64,000 bases of DNA from Siphonodentalium dalli (Eukaryota > Mollusca > Scaphopoda > Gadilida > Siphonodentaliidae). Both the position numbers and the translations under genes were made by a program. Each line of letters begins with the position of its first letter. The first letter of the stretch is position 1. Shown here piece by piece: positions 12,151 to 23,211 of this stretch. The stretch covers positions 142,244,351-142,308,350 of the forward strand of contig CP136062.1 of NCBI GenBank assembly GCA_032622095.1. The letters run 5' to 3'. A model generated the notes under the pieces. That model saw only the letters and a list, made by a program, of their open reading frames with translations, did no database searches and had not been told where the DNA came from.

Positions 12151-12646
12151 TAAACGGGAGATACGCTGCTGCAACATTAAAGACATATGGATTTGTTCGG
12201 GTGCATGATACTAATAAGTTAGTATACAGGCGCTATTCCAATCTGGTAAAAGATAGCATTCTACTAACATCGCCGAAAGCTCAAGCAAATCGACCGTACC
12301 ACTCCATAGAAAACATCGTCAGAACTACGCTCAATTGTAAATATTTAGTTCTCGCACCGGGACGCAAATATCGGCGATAAACTATAACGAAAATGATTTC
12401 GCCACTGAGAGTCACTGGCGGCGTGTTTTGTAAATTTGGATATACTATTTGTAAAAAAATAGCCACAGGGAGCTAGCCTCGCATATATAGGATAATGCAC
12501 TGGCTTACAAGGTCATTGTAAATATTATTATGCCAATTCGTATTCTCTTTTATATGCAAATCTCCATATGAAAGACTCGCATATATAAGAGAATGCATTG
12601 GCATGGGGTTTTCGCACAACTTCAGGTAGCCGCAATCGTGGAAGAG
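12151..12646. mobile_element. Double-palindrome TTAA MITE (subfamily b), interrupted
   Basis: The left remnant 12151-12180 (GGGAG...GCTGCTGCAACATTAA) matches the start of the family. The body resumes near 12463 with CCTCGCATATATA, the second half of palindrome 1, then palindrome 2 and the GAAGAGTTAA end (TTAA 12647-12650). A second TTAA-flanked MITE sits in the gap at the family's own internal TTAA, and the first arm of palindrome 1 is deleted. Confidence 0.75.
12177..12462 (-). mobile_element. TTAA MITE family 2, truncated, nested in the preceding element
   Basis: It starts TTAA-AGACATAT and contains the family core (AATCGACCGTACCACTCCAT, TTGTAAATATTTA, ATCGGCGATAAACTA, CGATTTCGCCA). It lacks the AGTGATGTGAAACAC end seen at 14395 and 21717. 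The peptide frame through it is accidental. Confidence 0.8.
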
Positions 12647-13082
12647 TTAAAGACAAATCAGATTGCCCCCAAACGAAGTGGACATAGCCAGATGACCAAT
12701 ATAAATGATAAATGGAACATGTTGACACATTTTTCCCTTAACAATTTTATTGCAAAACGTAAGAATATATTGCTGTTTGTATTTCGTCAAAAACAAAAAC
12801 ACAAAACCGCAATTTTCACTGAGAGGCCAATTGTATAATGTAGAAGGCTGAGAGGCCTTTGGCTTCTATGTTAGAGTCTTGCCTATATCAGGGATTATTT
12901 AATATCCCTGCCTCTATATATCGCTAGGATCTTCGCGATTTGTGATGGGGGTAAAGAGGTGAGGACGTTATAGTTGAGACTTCGAATACAATTTATCTTA
13001 TATTCCTACCTTTGCCAAACAAACTGACAGTACCCGCGTGTTATGATGTCATGAACATTTTAATGTATGGCTTTCATGTTAG

Positions 13083-13262
13083 CGTTGCCTTGAAGCCAAT
13101 ACGCGAGATCACTGAGTCGCTACCATATTGGATCCACCAAGCCCCGTTCCGCGCATCCAGTGCTTATGCAGGTCAAAATTCTGGAGTAGTATTCCATATA
13201 TGGAGCTATTTAATATTCATTAATTCAATATATGGAATTCATGAATATTCCAAACTCTAATC

Positions 13263-13297
<35 letters not shown>

Positions 13298-13833
13298 CCA
13301 GTTTTATATAGCGATTAACCAATTACTTGCTCTAACACGCTTGGTACAATATTACCCCAGTCATTTGTACAAGCCAACCAATGAAACGGCTGCAGCCATT
13401 GCAGGCGCTGCTCAAGTTTGATCAGAACATTCTCTGATACGCATCAGTATGATAAACTGACTGGTAGTCTTTTAACGCATGAGTGATACGAAACCGACAC
13501 AGTACGAGCGACCTTGCTCAAGGGTCACAACTTGGCGCGGGTTTTGAAACAGCGAGCAATCCGACAATTGCACTTCGCTCAAAGCGGCCAAGCCACTGCT
13601 ATGTGGAGACTCAATGACCGGCGACGCGCTGCGAACCCATATCGATGTGTTCACAGCGAATACAAGTCCGCGACACGCTAACCACCGGACCACGGAGCTC
13701 CCCTTCTATATGGAATGCTACTCCAGAAATTTGACCTGTAGCACTTAAACCGCGGAATGAGGGCTGAATGGATTCAATATGGTAGCGACTCAGTGATCTC
13801 GCTTATTTTCAAGAGTCTCTTCTCAAAGCAACT
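13083..13833. repeat. Inverted repeat with about 115-bp arms around a SINE
   Basis: The left arm (about 13094-13210) contains GCGAGATCACTGAGTCGCTA and CTGGAGTAGTATTCCATATA. The right arm (about 13705-13810) contains both in reverse complement. The SINE at 13263-13702 occupies the centre, so an older foldback element appears to have been split by it. Confidence 0.75.
13263..13702 (-). mobile_element. tRNA-derived SINE with (TTA)n tail
   Basis: On the minus strand it begins near 13702 with GTGGTCCGGTGGTTAGCGTG, a tRNA-like box A context. A box B-like GGGTTCGCAGCG follows about 50-60 bases on. The body continues to TATATAAAACTGG and ends in a run of ATT triplets (13263-13298). The layout (RNA polymerase III promoter head, unrelated body, simple-repeat tail) is typical of SINEs mobilised by LINE enzymes. 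Any short peptide read from it is meaningless. Confidence 0.7.
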
Positions 13834-14188
13834 TCCCCTTCTATGGTAAATGAGGATCTGTCGTGTCGATCAGTTCCGTTTGCAGCGATTCGAATTGCTC
13901 GCCTCATTAACTTCATCAGAGTGGTCTTGTCAAAGGGGTCAATTCACCGGAAATAGAGCTTGATCTAATTAACTATAAGATGTGTCCCTGCGCGCGAGAA
14001 ACCTATTTATTTGTCACTGAAAAAGAAGTCCTACTTGAGAACAAGGACGCCTACGTCGATAGTTATTCACGACGATCAGAAATTGATGACATATCGAGGC
14101 GTTTGCTAAAGAACGTAGAGTCGTTATGAAGCGATTAACTAACCCCATCTGACATCGATAGAGTGCCATTATAATCGCTCGGTGCACT

Positions 14189-14305
14189 TACTGTTAGGGT
14201 TTCCGGTGCGTCGTCTCCGATATCACTCACGAATCATATCGACCGTACTCTTTTTAATATACCATCTATGTGGTAGACAGATTATCACCACCACGCATGG
14301 CTGGT
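14189..14305 (+). repeat. Direct repeat, copy 1 (TTACTGTTAGGGTTTCCG)
   Basis: It shares TTACTGTTAGGGTTTCCG, GATATCACTCA, ATCGACCGTACTC and ATCACCACCACGCA-type segments with 15127-15241, about 935 bases away in the same orientation. At roughly 80 percent identity by eye it is an old duplication. Confidence 0.75.
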
Positions 14306-14394
14306 GGTGATAGTGTCGATTGTTGCACATGTCCGACCGATAGCCATTTCATTCTTTAATTTCGACTAAAGGTTGGACATTAGTTCCATCTTAA

Positions 14395-14765
14395 AGTGAT
14401 GTGAAACACCCCGGTATAGGGTGATCAAATAGAAATGGACAATAATCTTGCTAAAAGTAGTTATTTTATACAAATTTTATATCCAAATTGACATGACACA
14501 CCATCATTCTTACGTATTAATTAAATGTAGCTACTCTAGATGGTAAAATCGTTTTCGTTAGTTTATCGCCTGTAGTTGCGTCCCGAATCGAGAGGTAAAT
14601 ATTTACAATGGAGCGTAGTTCAGACGATGTTTTCTCTGGAGTGTTACGGTTGATTTGCTTGAGATTTTCGGTGATGTTAGTAAAATACTATATTCCACCA
14701 GTTGGCATAGCGTCTGAATACTAACTGATCAGCTTCACTCACCCGAATAAGTCCATAATATGTCT
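14395..14765 (+). mobile_element. TTAA MITE family 2, full-length copy (371 bp)
   Basis: TTAA lies at 14391-14394 and again at 14766-14769. The left end reads AGTGATGTGAAACACCCCGG and the right end CATAATATGTCT, a weak inverted pair beginning AG. TTAA target duplication is characteristic of piggyBac and Kolobok transposases. Other copies: 12177, 18690, 21717, 30548, 58038. Confidence 0.85.
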
Positions 14766-15126
14766 TTAATGGTCTAAAACGACATACTTTGCACTCAATG
14801 TTTGATTGGATATTAAACTACCAGAACAATCTCAACAACAGTTACTGTTGATTCAGGTGTAAACATTTCAATTGTTGAATTTTTTTATACCAAAATTTGA
14901 AGGATATCGACGTCTGCAACTCCTCCCCATACCACCACACACTCGATGATAGTAAATATGTGCTGAAATAAAATTTCCACATTTTCTTTGATAAATCTAT
15001 GTTTGCGATGACAATTTTGGCGATTAGAAATATCGAGCACGATCTTGAACACAAGGAGTCAAAATGAGAAACAATCTCCAGCCTATTTACTTATTGAATC
15101 CTCCATACATAAAATCGCTTGATTAG

Positions 15127-15241
15127 TTTACTGTTAGGGTTTCCGTTCCACCGTCTTCGATATCACTCAGGAATCAAATCGACCGTACTCATTTTAACAT
15201 AAAATCAATGTGACAGACAGTATATCATCACCACGCACGGC
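15127..15241 (+). repeat. Direct repeat, copy 2
   Basis: Partner of 14189-14305; the homology ends near the CACCACGCACGGCT segment. Confidence 0.7.
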
Positions 15242-15562
15242 TTATATAGTATTGGTCACGCATTGTGTTGAACCTGGATTTGGTTAGTTTGTAAATAGTA
15301 AATTGGAAATGCTATACATCGTGACACCACATAACTATAATTGCAGACAATGTAGGCGTTGACGAATTTTGAGCAATAATAGCATATAGATAAATGGGAC
15401 CAAAGAAAGAAAGGGAACCAAGAATGAAATTTACTATATTCACTTTTGGGTCCCACCAACTTCAATTCAATTCTTTATTCTCATGACCTATTTATAATAC
15501 ATAGGTATCGAGATAACATTTGTACAGTATTTACATATAACATGGTACACATATATATATAT

Positions 15563-16165
15563 ACTAGAAGGTGACCCGACTTCGTCCGGGCTTTGATCTT
15601 GAATTGACCATTTTGAAGGTCAAGGTCAGGTGGGGTAACGATTTGACCCGTCCAAAACACTGCCCGATCAAAAGTACCCGACAAACGTGCCCGTCAAAAT
15701 CCATCCTGCTTTACCCGATTTGACCTTGAATTGATCATTTTGTATGTCAAGGTCAGGTCGGGTCACGATTTGACCCGTCCAAAACACTCAGTGGACAAAA
15801 GTAACCCCATGTATAAAATTTCGTCGAAATCCCATCAAAATTGACGATTTGACCTTGAATTGACCCGATTCCAAGGTCAATGTCACGTCGCACGGGCAAA
15901 TGAATATGCTTATGAGACTCCCCATACGAAAGTAACCCCACATACCGAGTTTCGTCGAAATCCCGTGATATTCGGGCGTTTGACCTTGAAATGACCCGAT
16001 TTCAAGGTCAAGGTCACGTCGCACGGGCAAATTAATATGCCTATGTCACTCCCCGGCCGAAAATAACCCCACATACCAAGTTTCATCGAAATCGGTTCGG
16101 CCGTTTTCGAGTCCATCGATTACAGACACACACACACACACATAAACAGACACACAGATCTTCCA
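15563..16165 (+). mobile_element. Element with four about 135-bp internal repeats and a (CA)n end
   Basis: It begins ACTAGAAGGTGACCCGACTT and contains four units carrying GACCTTGAATTGACC and CAAGGTCA(A)GGTCA motifs. It ends AAATCGGTTCGGCCGTTTTC followed by a CA microsatellite. A diverged relative lies at 36150-36600. The TCGAAATCGGTTCGGCCGTTT signature recurs in many invertebrate non-autonomous elements. Class not assigned. Confidence 0.65.
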
Positions 16166-16189
16166 AAATATATAATAGATACATATTAT

Positions 16190-17338
16190 ACATATTATTA
16201 TTATTATTATTATAAATAAATATAAACACATTATAAATAAATATAATAGCACAATTGTTATATATAACATTATTCATTTATCAATTTATCAATAGTGTAT
16301 ATGCCTTATATACAGTTTATCTTTATAATACCGTATGGAGTATTCTAATCTCTATAATTCAACATTCGATAGTTCGCGGTTTACAATTTATATAAAATCA
16401 CATAATCGTCGTAGGCTTGTTGGATTTTTCTGATTAAGTAGTTCGCTCATAGTGATTGCATTGGGGCGTTTGTCCGAAAACGTTATTAATAAACGGCGCC
16501 TGGCTTTAGATAAGCTTTCGCATACGAGAAGGTAATGGAACTCGTCTCCAATTTTACCGGATTTGCAGAGTTGACATACGCGATCAGATTGTTCGGAGTT
16601 TCTCCAACGACCTATTTCAATTGGGAGTCGATGATTGCTGGTTCTAAATTTACACAAGATGAACCGATTTGCTGTGTTGAGTGTTACAAGATAATTTTCG
16701 AATGAAAAATCTTGCTTGAAAATTTTATATATGCGGCCACGGCTCAAGTTATTTAAGTCCGTTTCCCGTGAGTTTCTAAACTGGGATATTAGACTACATT
16801 TCAAGTATGAGATAAGTTGGTTGCTATCCGGTATCTGTTCCATGTGCCAATAGAGTATTTGTTCGTTGTCTTCTAATATCTTATAAACTGTATGCAACCA
16901 GGGGAATCTGTCGTCGTTTATATCGAACATTGAATGTGCTAATTTATAAATTACTCTTTGATATCTACCTCCGTTACTATTCATAATTTTACTCCAGAAC
17001 TTCATCATTCTTGTATATATCTGTATATATAATGGTAGTCTCCCACATTCCCCGTACAACATATAATTTGGGGTTGATGTTCTAAGTTTGAGGACGTGTT
17101 TAAGAAATGTACGGTGAACTTTTTCCAAAACATCATTGTTGCCAAAACCCCATACTTCACAACCATATAGCAATATCGGGGTAACATGTAAATCGAACAG
17201 GTCAAGTTGATTTTTTACAGAAAGGCAGTGTTTGCGTGATTTCCCGATTATGGAGTACATGGCTCGCGTGGCTTTTTCTGCCAATGTTATTTTCGCCATC
17301 GTGAAGGAGCTATACATGTACTCCGGGTATTTGAGCAT
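16190..17338 (-). pseudogene. LINE 3' fragment, copy 1 (post-RT region with zinc knuckle)
   Basis: A 316-codon open frame (17338-16388) is the C-terminal third of a LINE polyprotein. It carries EKATRAMYSIIGKSRKH, ILLYGCEVWGFGNNDVLEKV and HRTFLKHVLKLRTSTPNYML (the thumb region after the RT active site), and near the end CQLCKSGKIGDEFHYLLVC, a CCHC knuckle. The catalytic RT motifs are absent, so the copy is 5'-truncated, as is usual for LINEs. The frame closes early because the bases after CDFI read TATATAA; copy 2 has TATTAAA and continues 12 codons. An (AAT)n run on the minus strand near 16190-16215 may be the 3' tail. This family differs from the LINE at 2633-7378. Confidence 0.85.
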
Positions 17339-17583
17339 TGTCTTTGTCCTATACCGATGGTGCTCTGAATACTCAACTCGATATATAATTCAAGTTTTTC
17401 CACCTGTCTCGATCAATAACGATCATTCAGTTTGACAAACAGAAACAAGGTGGCAGTAACTGTTCTAATTTAAGAAAATAAATTCCAGCTGTCCCGAAAG
17501 TCAATTATGTCGGCGGAAATGAGGTTGTACTCTACAATATGACCCATTATCTCACGCGCATCGTTCTTGTTATTGGCCACATC

Positions 17584-18624
17584 CAGGAGCGGCGGAAGCT
17601 ACAAAAAAGTGGGGGGGGGGGGGGGGCACCATTTAAAAAAAAAATACTACATGAATGAATTGAAAACTGTTCCAATATGCGCCAGCGCAAAGATTGTTTA
17701 GTATGATGTTACTCGTGGATACAGCATGTACCATTATGGAGGTGGAAAATAAGAAAGAGTTTAAATGATGCTACTCTGCTATACTAACTTATTGTTGCAG
17801 CCAATGTGTGAAAGATGACCTATGACGTTGATACAACTTCTAAAACCTGCGTCCTTTGTCATAAATATTATGATGAAATTAGTATACACTATACTGAATA
17901 ATCCAATTCACTCCACATACGACAACCGTTGATATCGAAGAAACAAGAATCGCAAGTAACTTTGAATATGAAATAACACTATCTATTATATATGTACACA
18001 AACACTTGCATATACACAGTAAACGTCATGTAGAACATAATTATTCTAACTCTTCTTATTTCTCGGTAATAACGAATTAGCTGAGTTGATAAAAATCATA
18101 GTCAAGTAATTCCAATGAATACTCAGCATCAACTGATATTGTATATAGCAAGTGATCTCATATCAGGAGTTTGAACACCTTGGCATGAAATTGTATACCT
18201 GCCAAGCCCCAGGTTTGCACTTTTATTGAAGACACTCAAATTTAAACCTTTGATTTGTATGATGAATGTGATTTTAATTAGACAAGCTGCTGCATCCAAG
18301 ACATGGCTATGATGGTGCCCCCCCCCCCAGAAGACCTGAGCTCTACAAAGAACTCAAAGTCTGTAGTTAAATTCCCAGAGGGCAATTACTCAGACACAGT
18401 GTCAATACTGACCAAGGGATTAACTGTCTATCTTGCTAGCCATAGTGGCATAACTGATAAGATTAAACAAATTTGTCTACTAATGGAATGTTTTATTGGG
18501 AATCAAAAATTATTTTCTCCAATGTATTTAGTATTGGAAGATTATGTACCCATAATTGTGGAAAATGTGGGGGGGGCACGTTCCCCCTGTGCCCCCCCCC
18601 CCCACCCCGGCTCCACCGCCGCTG
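17584..18624. mobile_element. hAT-like non-autonomous element, copy 1 (1041 bp)
   Basis: The left end is CAGGAGCGGCGGAAGC. The right end, read inverted, is CAGCGGCGGTGGAGCC. Both are flanked by the octamer GCCACATC (17576-17583 and 18625-18632). Long G and C tracts lie just inside the ends. CAG termini with an 8-base duplication define hAT. No full transposase is present. Confidence 0.9.
18303..18602 (+). CDS. Open frame inside the hAT element, function unknown, copy 1
   Basis: The frame opens MAMMVPPPPEDLSSTKNSKS (the Pro run comes from a C tract) and continues about 100 codons (SILTKGLTVYLASHSGITDK, LMECFIGNQKLFSPMYLVLE) until it reads into the C-rich terminal repeat. Codon content looks less random than its surroundings. 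The C tract followed by CAG could act as a splice acceptor. It may be the degraded end of a hAT transposase or a captured host exon. It is nearly identical in copy 2 (21327-21630), differing by the C-tract length and one Val/Ile. Confidence 0.3.
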
Positions 18625-18689
18625 GCCACATCCAATTTAGTGTGCATGCTCTTAAGTGTTTTCATCAGTCGGAACCTGTCCATTATTAA

Positions 18690-18998
18690 AGTGATGTGAA
18701 ACACTCCTGCATGGTGATCAGATAGAAATGGAGAATATTCTTGCTCAAAGTAGTTATTTTTTCAAATAGTATATCCAAATTTACGAAACACGCCGTAATT
18801 CTTCCATTTTAATTAAATACAGTGACTCTCAGTGGCGAAATCGTTTTCGTTAGTTTATCGCCGATATTTGCGTCCCGGAGCGAGAAGTAAATATTTACAA
18901 TTGAGCGTAGTTCTGACGATGTTTTCTATGGAGTGGTACGGTCGATTTGCTTGAGCTTTTCGGCGATGTTAGTATAATGCTATCTTTTCCCAGATTGG
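18690..18998 (+). mobile_element. TTAA MITE family 2, cut by the duplication junction
   Basis: TTAA at 18686-18689 and AGTGATGTGAAACACTCC start the element. The last 70 or so bases and the second TTAA are missing because the tandem duplication breakpoint lies inside it. Confidence 0.85.
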
Positions 18999-19191
18999 AA
19001 ATCCCGTGATATTCGGGCGTTTGACCTTGAAATGACCCGATTTCAAGGTCAAGGTCACGTCGCACGGGCAAATTAATATGCATATGTCACTCCCCGGCCG
19101 AAAATAACCCCACATACCAAGTTTCATCGAAATCGGTTCGGCCGTTTTCGAGTCCATCGATTACAGACACACACACACACATAAACAGACA

Positions 19192-20369
19192 CACAGATCT
19201 TCCAAAATATATAATAGATACATATTATACATATTATTATTATTATTATTATAAATAAATATAAACACATTATAAATAAATATAATAGCACAATTGTTAT
19301 ATATAACATTATTCATTTATCAATAGTGTATATGCCTTATATACAGTTTATCTTTATAATACCGTATGGAGTATTCTAATCTCTATAATTCAACATTCGA
19401 TAGTTCGCGGTTTACAATTTTAATAAAATCACATAATCGTCGTAGGCTTGTTGGATTTTTCTGATTAAGTAGTTCGCTCATAGTGATTGCATTGGGGCGT
19501 TTGTCCGAAAACGTTATTAATAAACGGCGCCTGGCTTTAGATAAGCTTTCGCATACGAGAAGGTAATGGAACTCGTCTCCAATTTTACCGGATTTGCAGA
19601 GTTGACATACGCGATCAGATTGTTCGGAGTTTCTCCAACGACCTATTTCAATTGGGAGTCGATGATTGCTGGTTCTAAATTTACACAAGATGAACCGATT
19701 TGCTGTGTTGAGTGTTACAAGATAATTTTCGAATGAAAAATCGTGCTTGAAAATTTTATATATGCGGCCACGGCTCAAGTTATTTAAGTCCGTTTCCCGT
19801 GAGTTTCTAAACTGGGATATTAGACTACATTTCAAGTATGAGATAAGTTGGTTGCTATCCGGTATCTGTTCCATGTGCCAATAGAGTATTTGTTCGTTGT
19901 CTTCTAATATCTTATAAACTGTATGCAACCAGGGGAATCTGTCGTCGTTTATATCGAACATTGAATGTGCTAATTTATAAATTACTCTTTGATATCTACC
20001 TCCGTTACTATTCATAATTTTACTCCAGAACTTCATCATTCTTGTATATATCTGTATATATAATGGTAGTCTCCCACATTCCCCGTACAACATATAATTT
20101 GGGGTTGATGTTCTAAGTTTGAGGACGTGTTTAAGAAATGTACGGTGAACTTTTTCCAAAACATCATTGTTGCCAAAACCCCATACTTCACAACCATATA
20201 GCAATATCGGGGTAACATGTAAATCGAACAGGTCAAGTTGATTTTTTACAGAAAGGCAGTGTTTGCGTGATTTCCCGATTATGGAGTACATGGCTCGCGT
20301 GGCTTTTTCTGCCAATGTTATTTTCGCCATCGTGAAGGAGCTATACATGTACTCCGGGTATTTGAGCAT
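19192..20369 (-). pseudogene. LINE 3' fragment, copy 2
   Basis: The 328-codon open frame (20369-19383) is identical to copy 1 except for one His in place of Gln (KHDF versus KQDF) and a longer end, IKIVNRELSNVEL. The same thumb region, WGFGN motif and CCHC knuckle are present. Near-identity reflects the tandem duplication and not separate retrotransposition: flanking elements are duplicated with it. Confidence 0.85.
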
Positions 20370-20500
20370 TGTCTTTGTCCTATACCGATGGTGCTCTGAA
20401 TACTCAACTCGATATATAATTCAAGTTTTTCCACCTGTCTCGATCAATAACGATCATTCAGTTTGACAAACAGAAACAAGGTGGCAGTAACTGTTCTAAT

Positions 20501-21710
20501 TTAAGAAAATAAATTCCAGCTGTCCCGAAAGTCAATTCTGTCGGCGGAAATGAGGTTGTACTCTACAATATGACCCATTATCTCACGCGCATCGTTCTTG
20601 TTATTGGCCACATCCAGGAGCGGCGGAAGCTACAAAAAAGTGGGGGGGGGCACCATTTAAAAAAAAAATACTGCATGAATGAATTGAAAACTGTTCCAAT
20701 ATGCGCCAGCGCAAAGATTGTTTAGTATGATGTTACTCGTGGATACAGCATGTACCATTATGGAGGTGGAAAATAAGAAAGAGTTTAAATGATGCTACTC
20801 TGCTATACTAACTTATTGTTGCAGCCAATGTGTGAAAGATGACCTATGACGTTGATACAACTTCTAAAACCTGCGTCCTTTGTCATAAATATTATGATGA
20901 AATTAGTATACACTATACTGAATAATCCAATTCACTCCACATACGACAACCGTTGATATCGAAGAAACAAGAATCGCAAGTAACTTTGAATATGAAATAA
21001 CACTATCTATTATATATGTACACAAACACTTGCATATACACAGTAAACGTCATGTAGAACATAATTATTCTAACTCTTCTTATTTCTCGGTAATAACGAA
21101 TTAGCTGAGTTGATAAAAATCATAGTCAAGTAATTCCAATGAATACTCAGCATCAACTGATATTGTATATAGCAAGTGATCTCATATCAGGAGTTTGAAC
21201 ACCTTGGCATGAAATTGTATACCTGCCAAGCCCCAGGTTTGCACTTTTATTGAAGACACTCAAATTTAAACCTTTGATTTGTATGATGAATGTGATTTTA
21301 ATTAGACAAGCTGCTGCATCCAAGACATGGCTATGATGGTGCCCCCCCCCCCCCCAGAAGACCTGAGCTCTACAAAGAACTCAAAGTCTGTAGTTAAATT
21401 CCCAGAGGGCAATTACTCAGACACAGTGTCAATACTGACCAAGGGATTAACTATCTATCTTGCTAGCCATAGTGGCATAACTGATAAGATTAAACAAATT
21501 TGTCTACTAATGGAATGTTTTATTGGGAATCAAAAATTATTTTCTCCAATGTATTTAGTATTGGAAGATTATGTACCCATAATTGTGGAAAATGTGGGGG
21601 GGGGGCACGTTCCCCCTGTGCCCCCCCCCCACCCCGGCTCCACCGCCGCTGGCCACATCCAATTTAGTGTGCATGCTCTTAAGTGTTTTCATCAGTCGGA
21701 ACCTGTCCAT
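20501..21710 (-). pseudogene. Short reading frame interrupted by a hAT element, copy 2
   Basis: Same structure as at 17470-18683. One replacement is visible after the insertion (SADR in place of SADI). The frame is intact apart from the hAT insertion. Confidence 0.4.
20615..21651. mobile_element. hAT-like non-autonomous element, copy 2 (1037 bp)
   Basis: Termini and GCCACATC duplication are identical to copy 1 (20607-20614 and 21652-21659). G/C tract lengths differ. Both copies descend from a single insertion before the segmental duplication. Confidence 0.9.
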
Positions 21711-21716
21711 TATTAA

Positions 21717-22085
21717 AGTGATGTGAAACACTCCTGCATGGTGATCAGATAGAAATGGAGAATATTCTTGCTCAAAGTAGTTATTTTTTCAAATAGTATG
21801 TCCAAATTTACAAAACACGCCGTAATTCTTCCATTTTAATTAAATACAGTGACTCTCAGTGGCGAAATCGTTTTCGTTAATTTATCGCCGATATTTGCGT
21901 CCCGGAGCGAGAAGTAAATATTTACAATTGAGCGTAGTTCTGACGATGTTTTCTATGGAGTGGTACGGTCGATTTGCTTGAGCTTTTCGGCGATGTTAGT
22001 AGAATGCTATCTTTTCCCAGATTGGAATAGCGCCTGAATACTAACTTATTAGTATCACGCACCCGAACAAGTCCATAATATGTCT
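21717..22085 (+). mobile_element. TTAA MITE family 2, complete copy
   Basis: It is bounded by TTAA at 21713-21716 and 22086-22089 and has the same ends as the copy at 14395. It shows the sequence missing from the truncated 18690 copy. Confidence 0.88.
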
Positions 22086-22089
22086 TTAA

Positions 22090-23205
22090 GTAATTAATAT
22101 ATCATAGCCAAATAGGTTCCATTATTTGCTATAATTGTGTCGCCCTTGTTCAACGCCATTTCTTTGTCAAATATAACATTATTCATAAAGAGAATTATAG
22201 TTTCCATGATGCAGCATATATGTTCTTGAAATGACAGTGACAGCCCGTATACACGTACGTGCATCAGAAAGGTGGGTTTTACTCACCTGACTAACAAAAA
22301 TACTTACATCGCAGAATAACTAGACCTTTCAGTCCAATCCACATTCTTGGTTGATGGCAAACGACGATTACCAAGAGCTTCTTGAAGATCAGAACAGCAA
22401 ATCACAAACTGCCTATAAATCTCCGAATTATAAAACAATAGGATGAGTAACATATAAGCGTATGTCTAGAATAGTTTTGAGACGAATATCATTTAGTTAT
22501 TATTTGCAATCACTCCGACGAAATCCGAACACAATATAGGCCCGGAAACTTTTGGAAGAACCCATACGAGAGTGAAATTCCACGGTCTCCTATCCCTTCA
22601 AAATATAAGCCCCCTGAATAGACAATATGAGCCTTCATAATGTGTGCTTATGAATGTGTCCTATTATATATTAGTGAAAAAGAAATTTAGATTTATTGTT
22701 ATGGGTGAATTGTTAAGTTTATCGCATATTATTATATATAATCTAATGTAATTACTGCAGTATATACTCATACATATTTGTATACGTATGAAATTACCAC
22801 TGATGAACGCGATAGCCGAATTTGTTTACATGGTGCATATACGTTTTTCTTGTTCGCTGTTATATGTGACTGCAATAACTCAAACAAGATTTTAATAGCA
22901 AGGACTGGGCGAGCCAGTAGCAACGTAACGTCATGTTTGCGGATTTTGGATTCTCACTCCGCGAAAAACGGTGAATGAGATCATATTAATCTGGAAACAT
23001 GTTTCTGGGGTCAATAATATAAAATGTCTACATGCATAATTGTGTAAGTTACAAGTATTACAGGCGGCAGTATACGATATGCACGTCGCATGTGATTCCT
23101 TGTGATGTAATTCCTATCACTATTACTTCATCTTAGCACTATATAAATAGAAGCGCTATATGCTCACAAACCGTCTTGTAATTTACATGCGAAGAACTTT
23201 TAAAG
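22090..23205. other. Unannotated stretch
   Basis: No gene or clear repeat recognised; TATATA-rich around 22725-22790. Confidence 0.5.
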
Positions 23206-23211
23206 TACTGA

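Larger units (their letters stand above)
17470..18683 (-). pseudogene. Short reading frame interrupted by a hAT element, copy 1
   Basis: On the minus strand an ATG at 18683 opens a frame that runs to the hAT insertion (codons MDRFRLMKTLKSMHTKLD). When the hAT element and one copy of its 8-base target duplication are ignored, the same frame continues beyond (NNKNDAREIMGHIVEYNLIS) to a TAA at 17470-17472. The total is 54 codons. No family was recognised. The ATG directly follows the TTAA of a family 2 MITE, so upstream coding sequence may have been cut off. It could be the end of a gene, a piece of the adjoining LINE, or chance. Confidence 0.4.
15958..22025. repeat. Recent 3-kb tandem segmental duplication
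   Basis: Unit 1 (15958-18998) and unit 2 (18999-22025) differ by only a few substitutions plus homopolymer and CA-length changes. The junction (about 18995-19003) joins the middle of a TTAA MITE to the middle of the 15563 element, with 3-4 bases of microhomology (GGAA/GAAA). Each unit holds a LINE 3' fragment, a hAT element in a short reading frame, and MITE sequence. Confidence 0.92.

Noticed and set aside
13472-13693. 73-codon minus-strand frame
   Set aside because: Lies inside the tRNA-derived SINE.
13483-13702. Functional tRNA gene
   Set aside because: The tRNA-like head has a degenerate box B and no cloverleaf that I can close; it fits a SINE head.
16046-16277. Minus-strand frames rich in YLFIIII and VCVCV
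   Set aside because: Translation of ATT and CA microsatellites; the same appears at 19124-19309.
18995-19003. Tandem duplication as two independent LINE insertions
   Set aside because: The flanking hAT element, its target duplication and the MITE are duplicated in the same order, so it is one segmental event.
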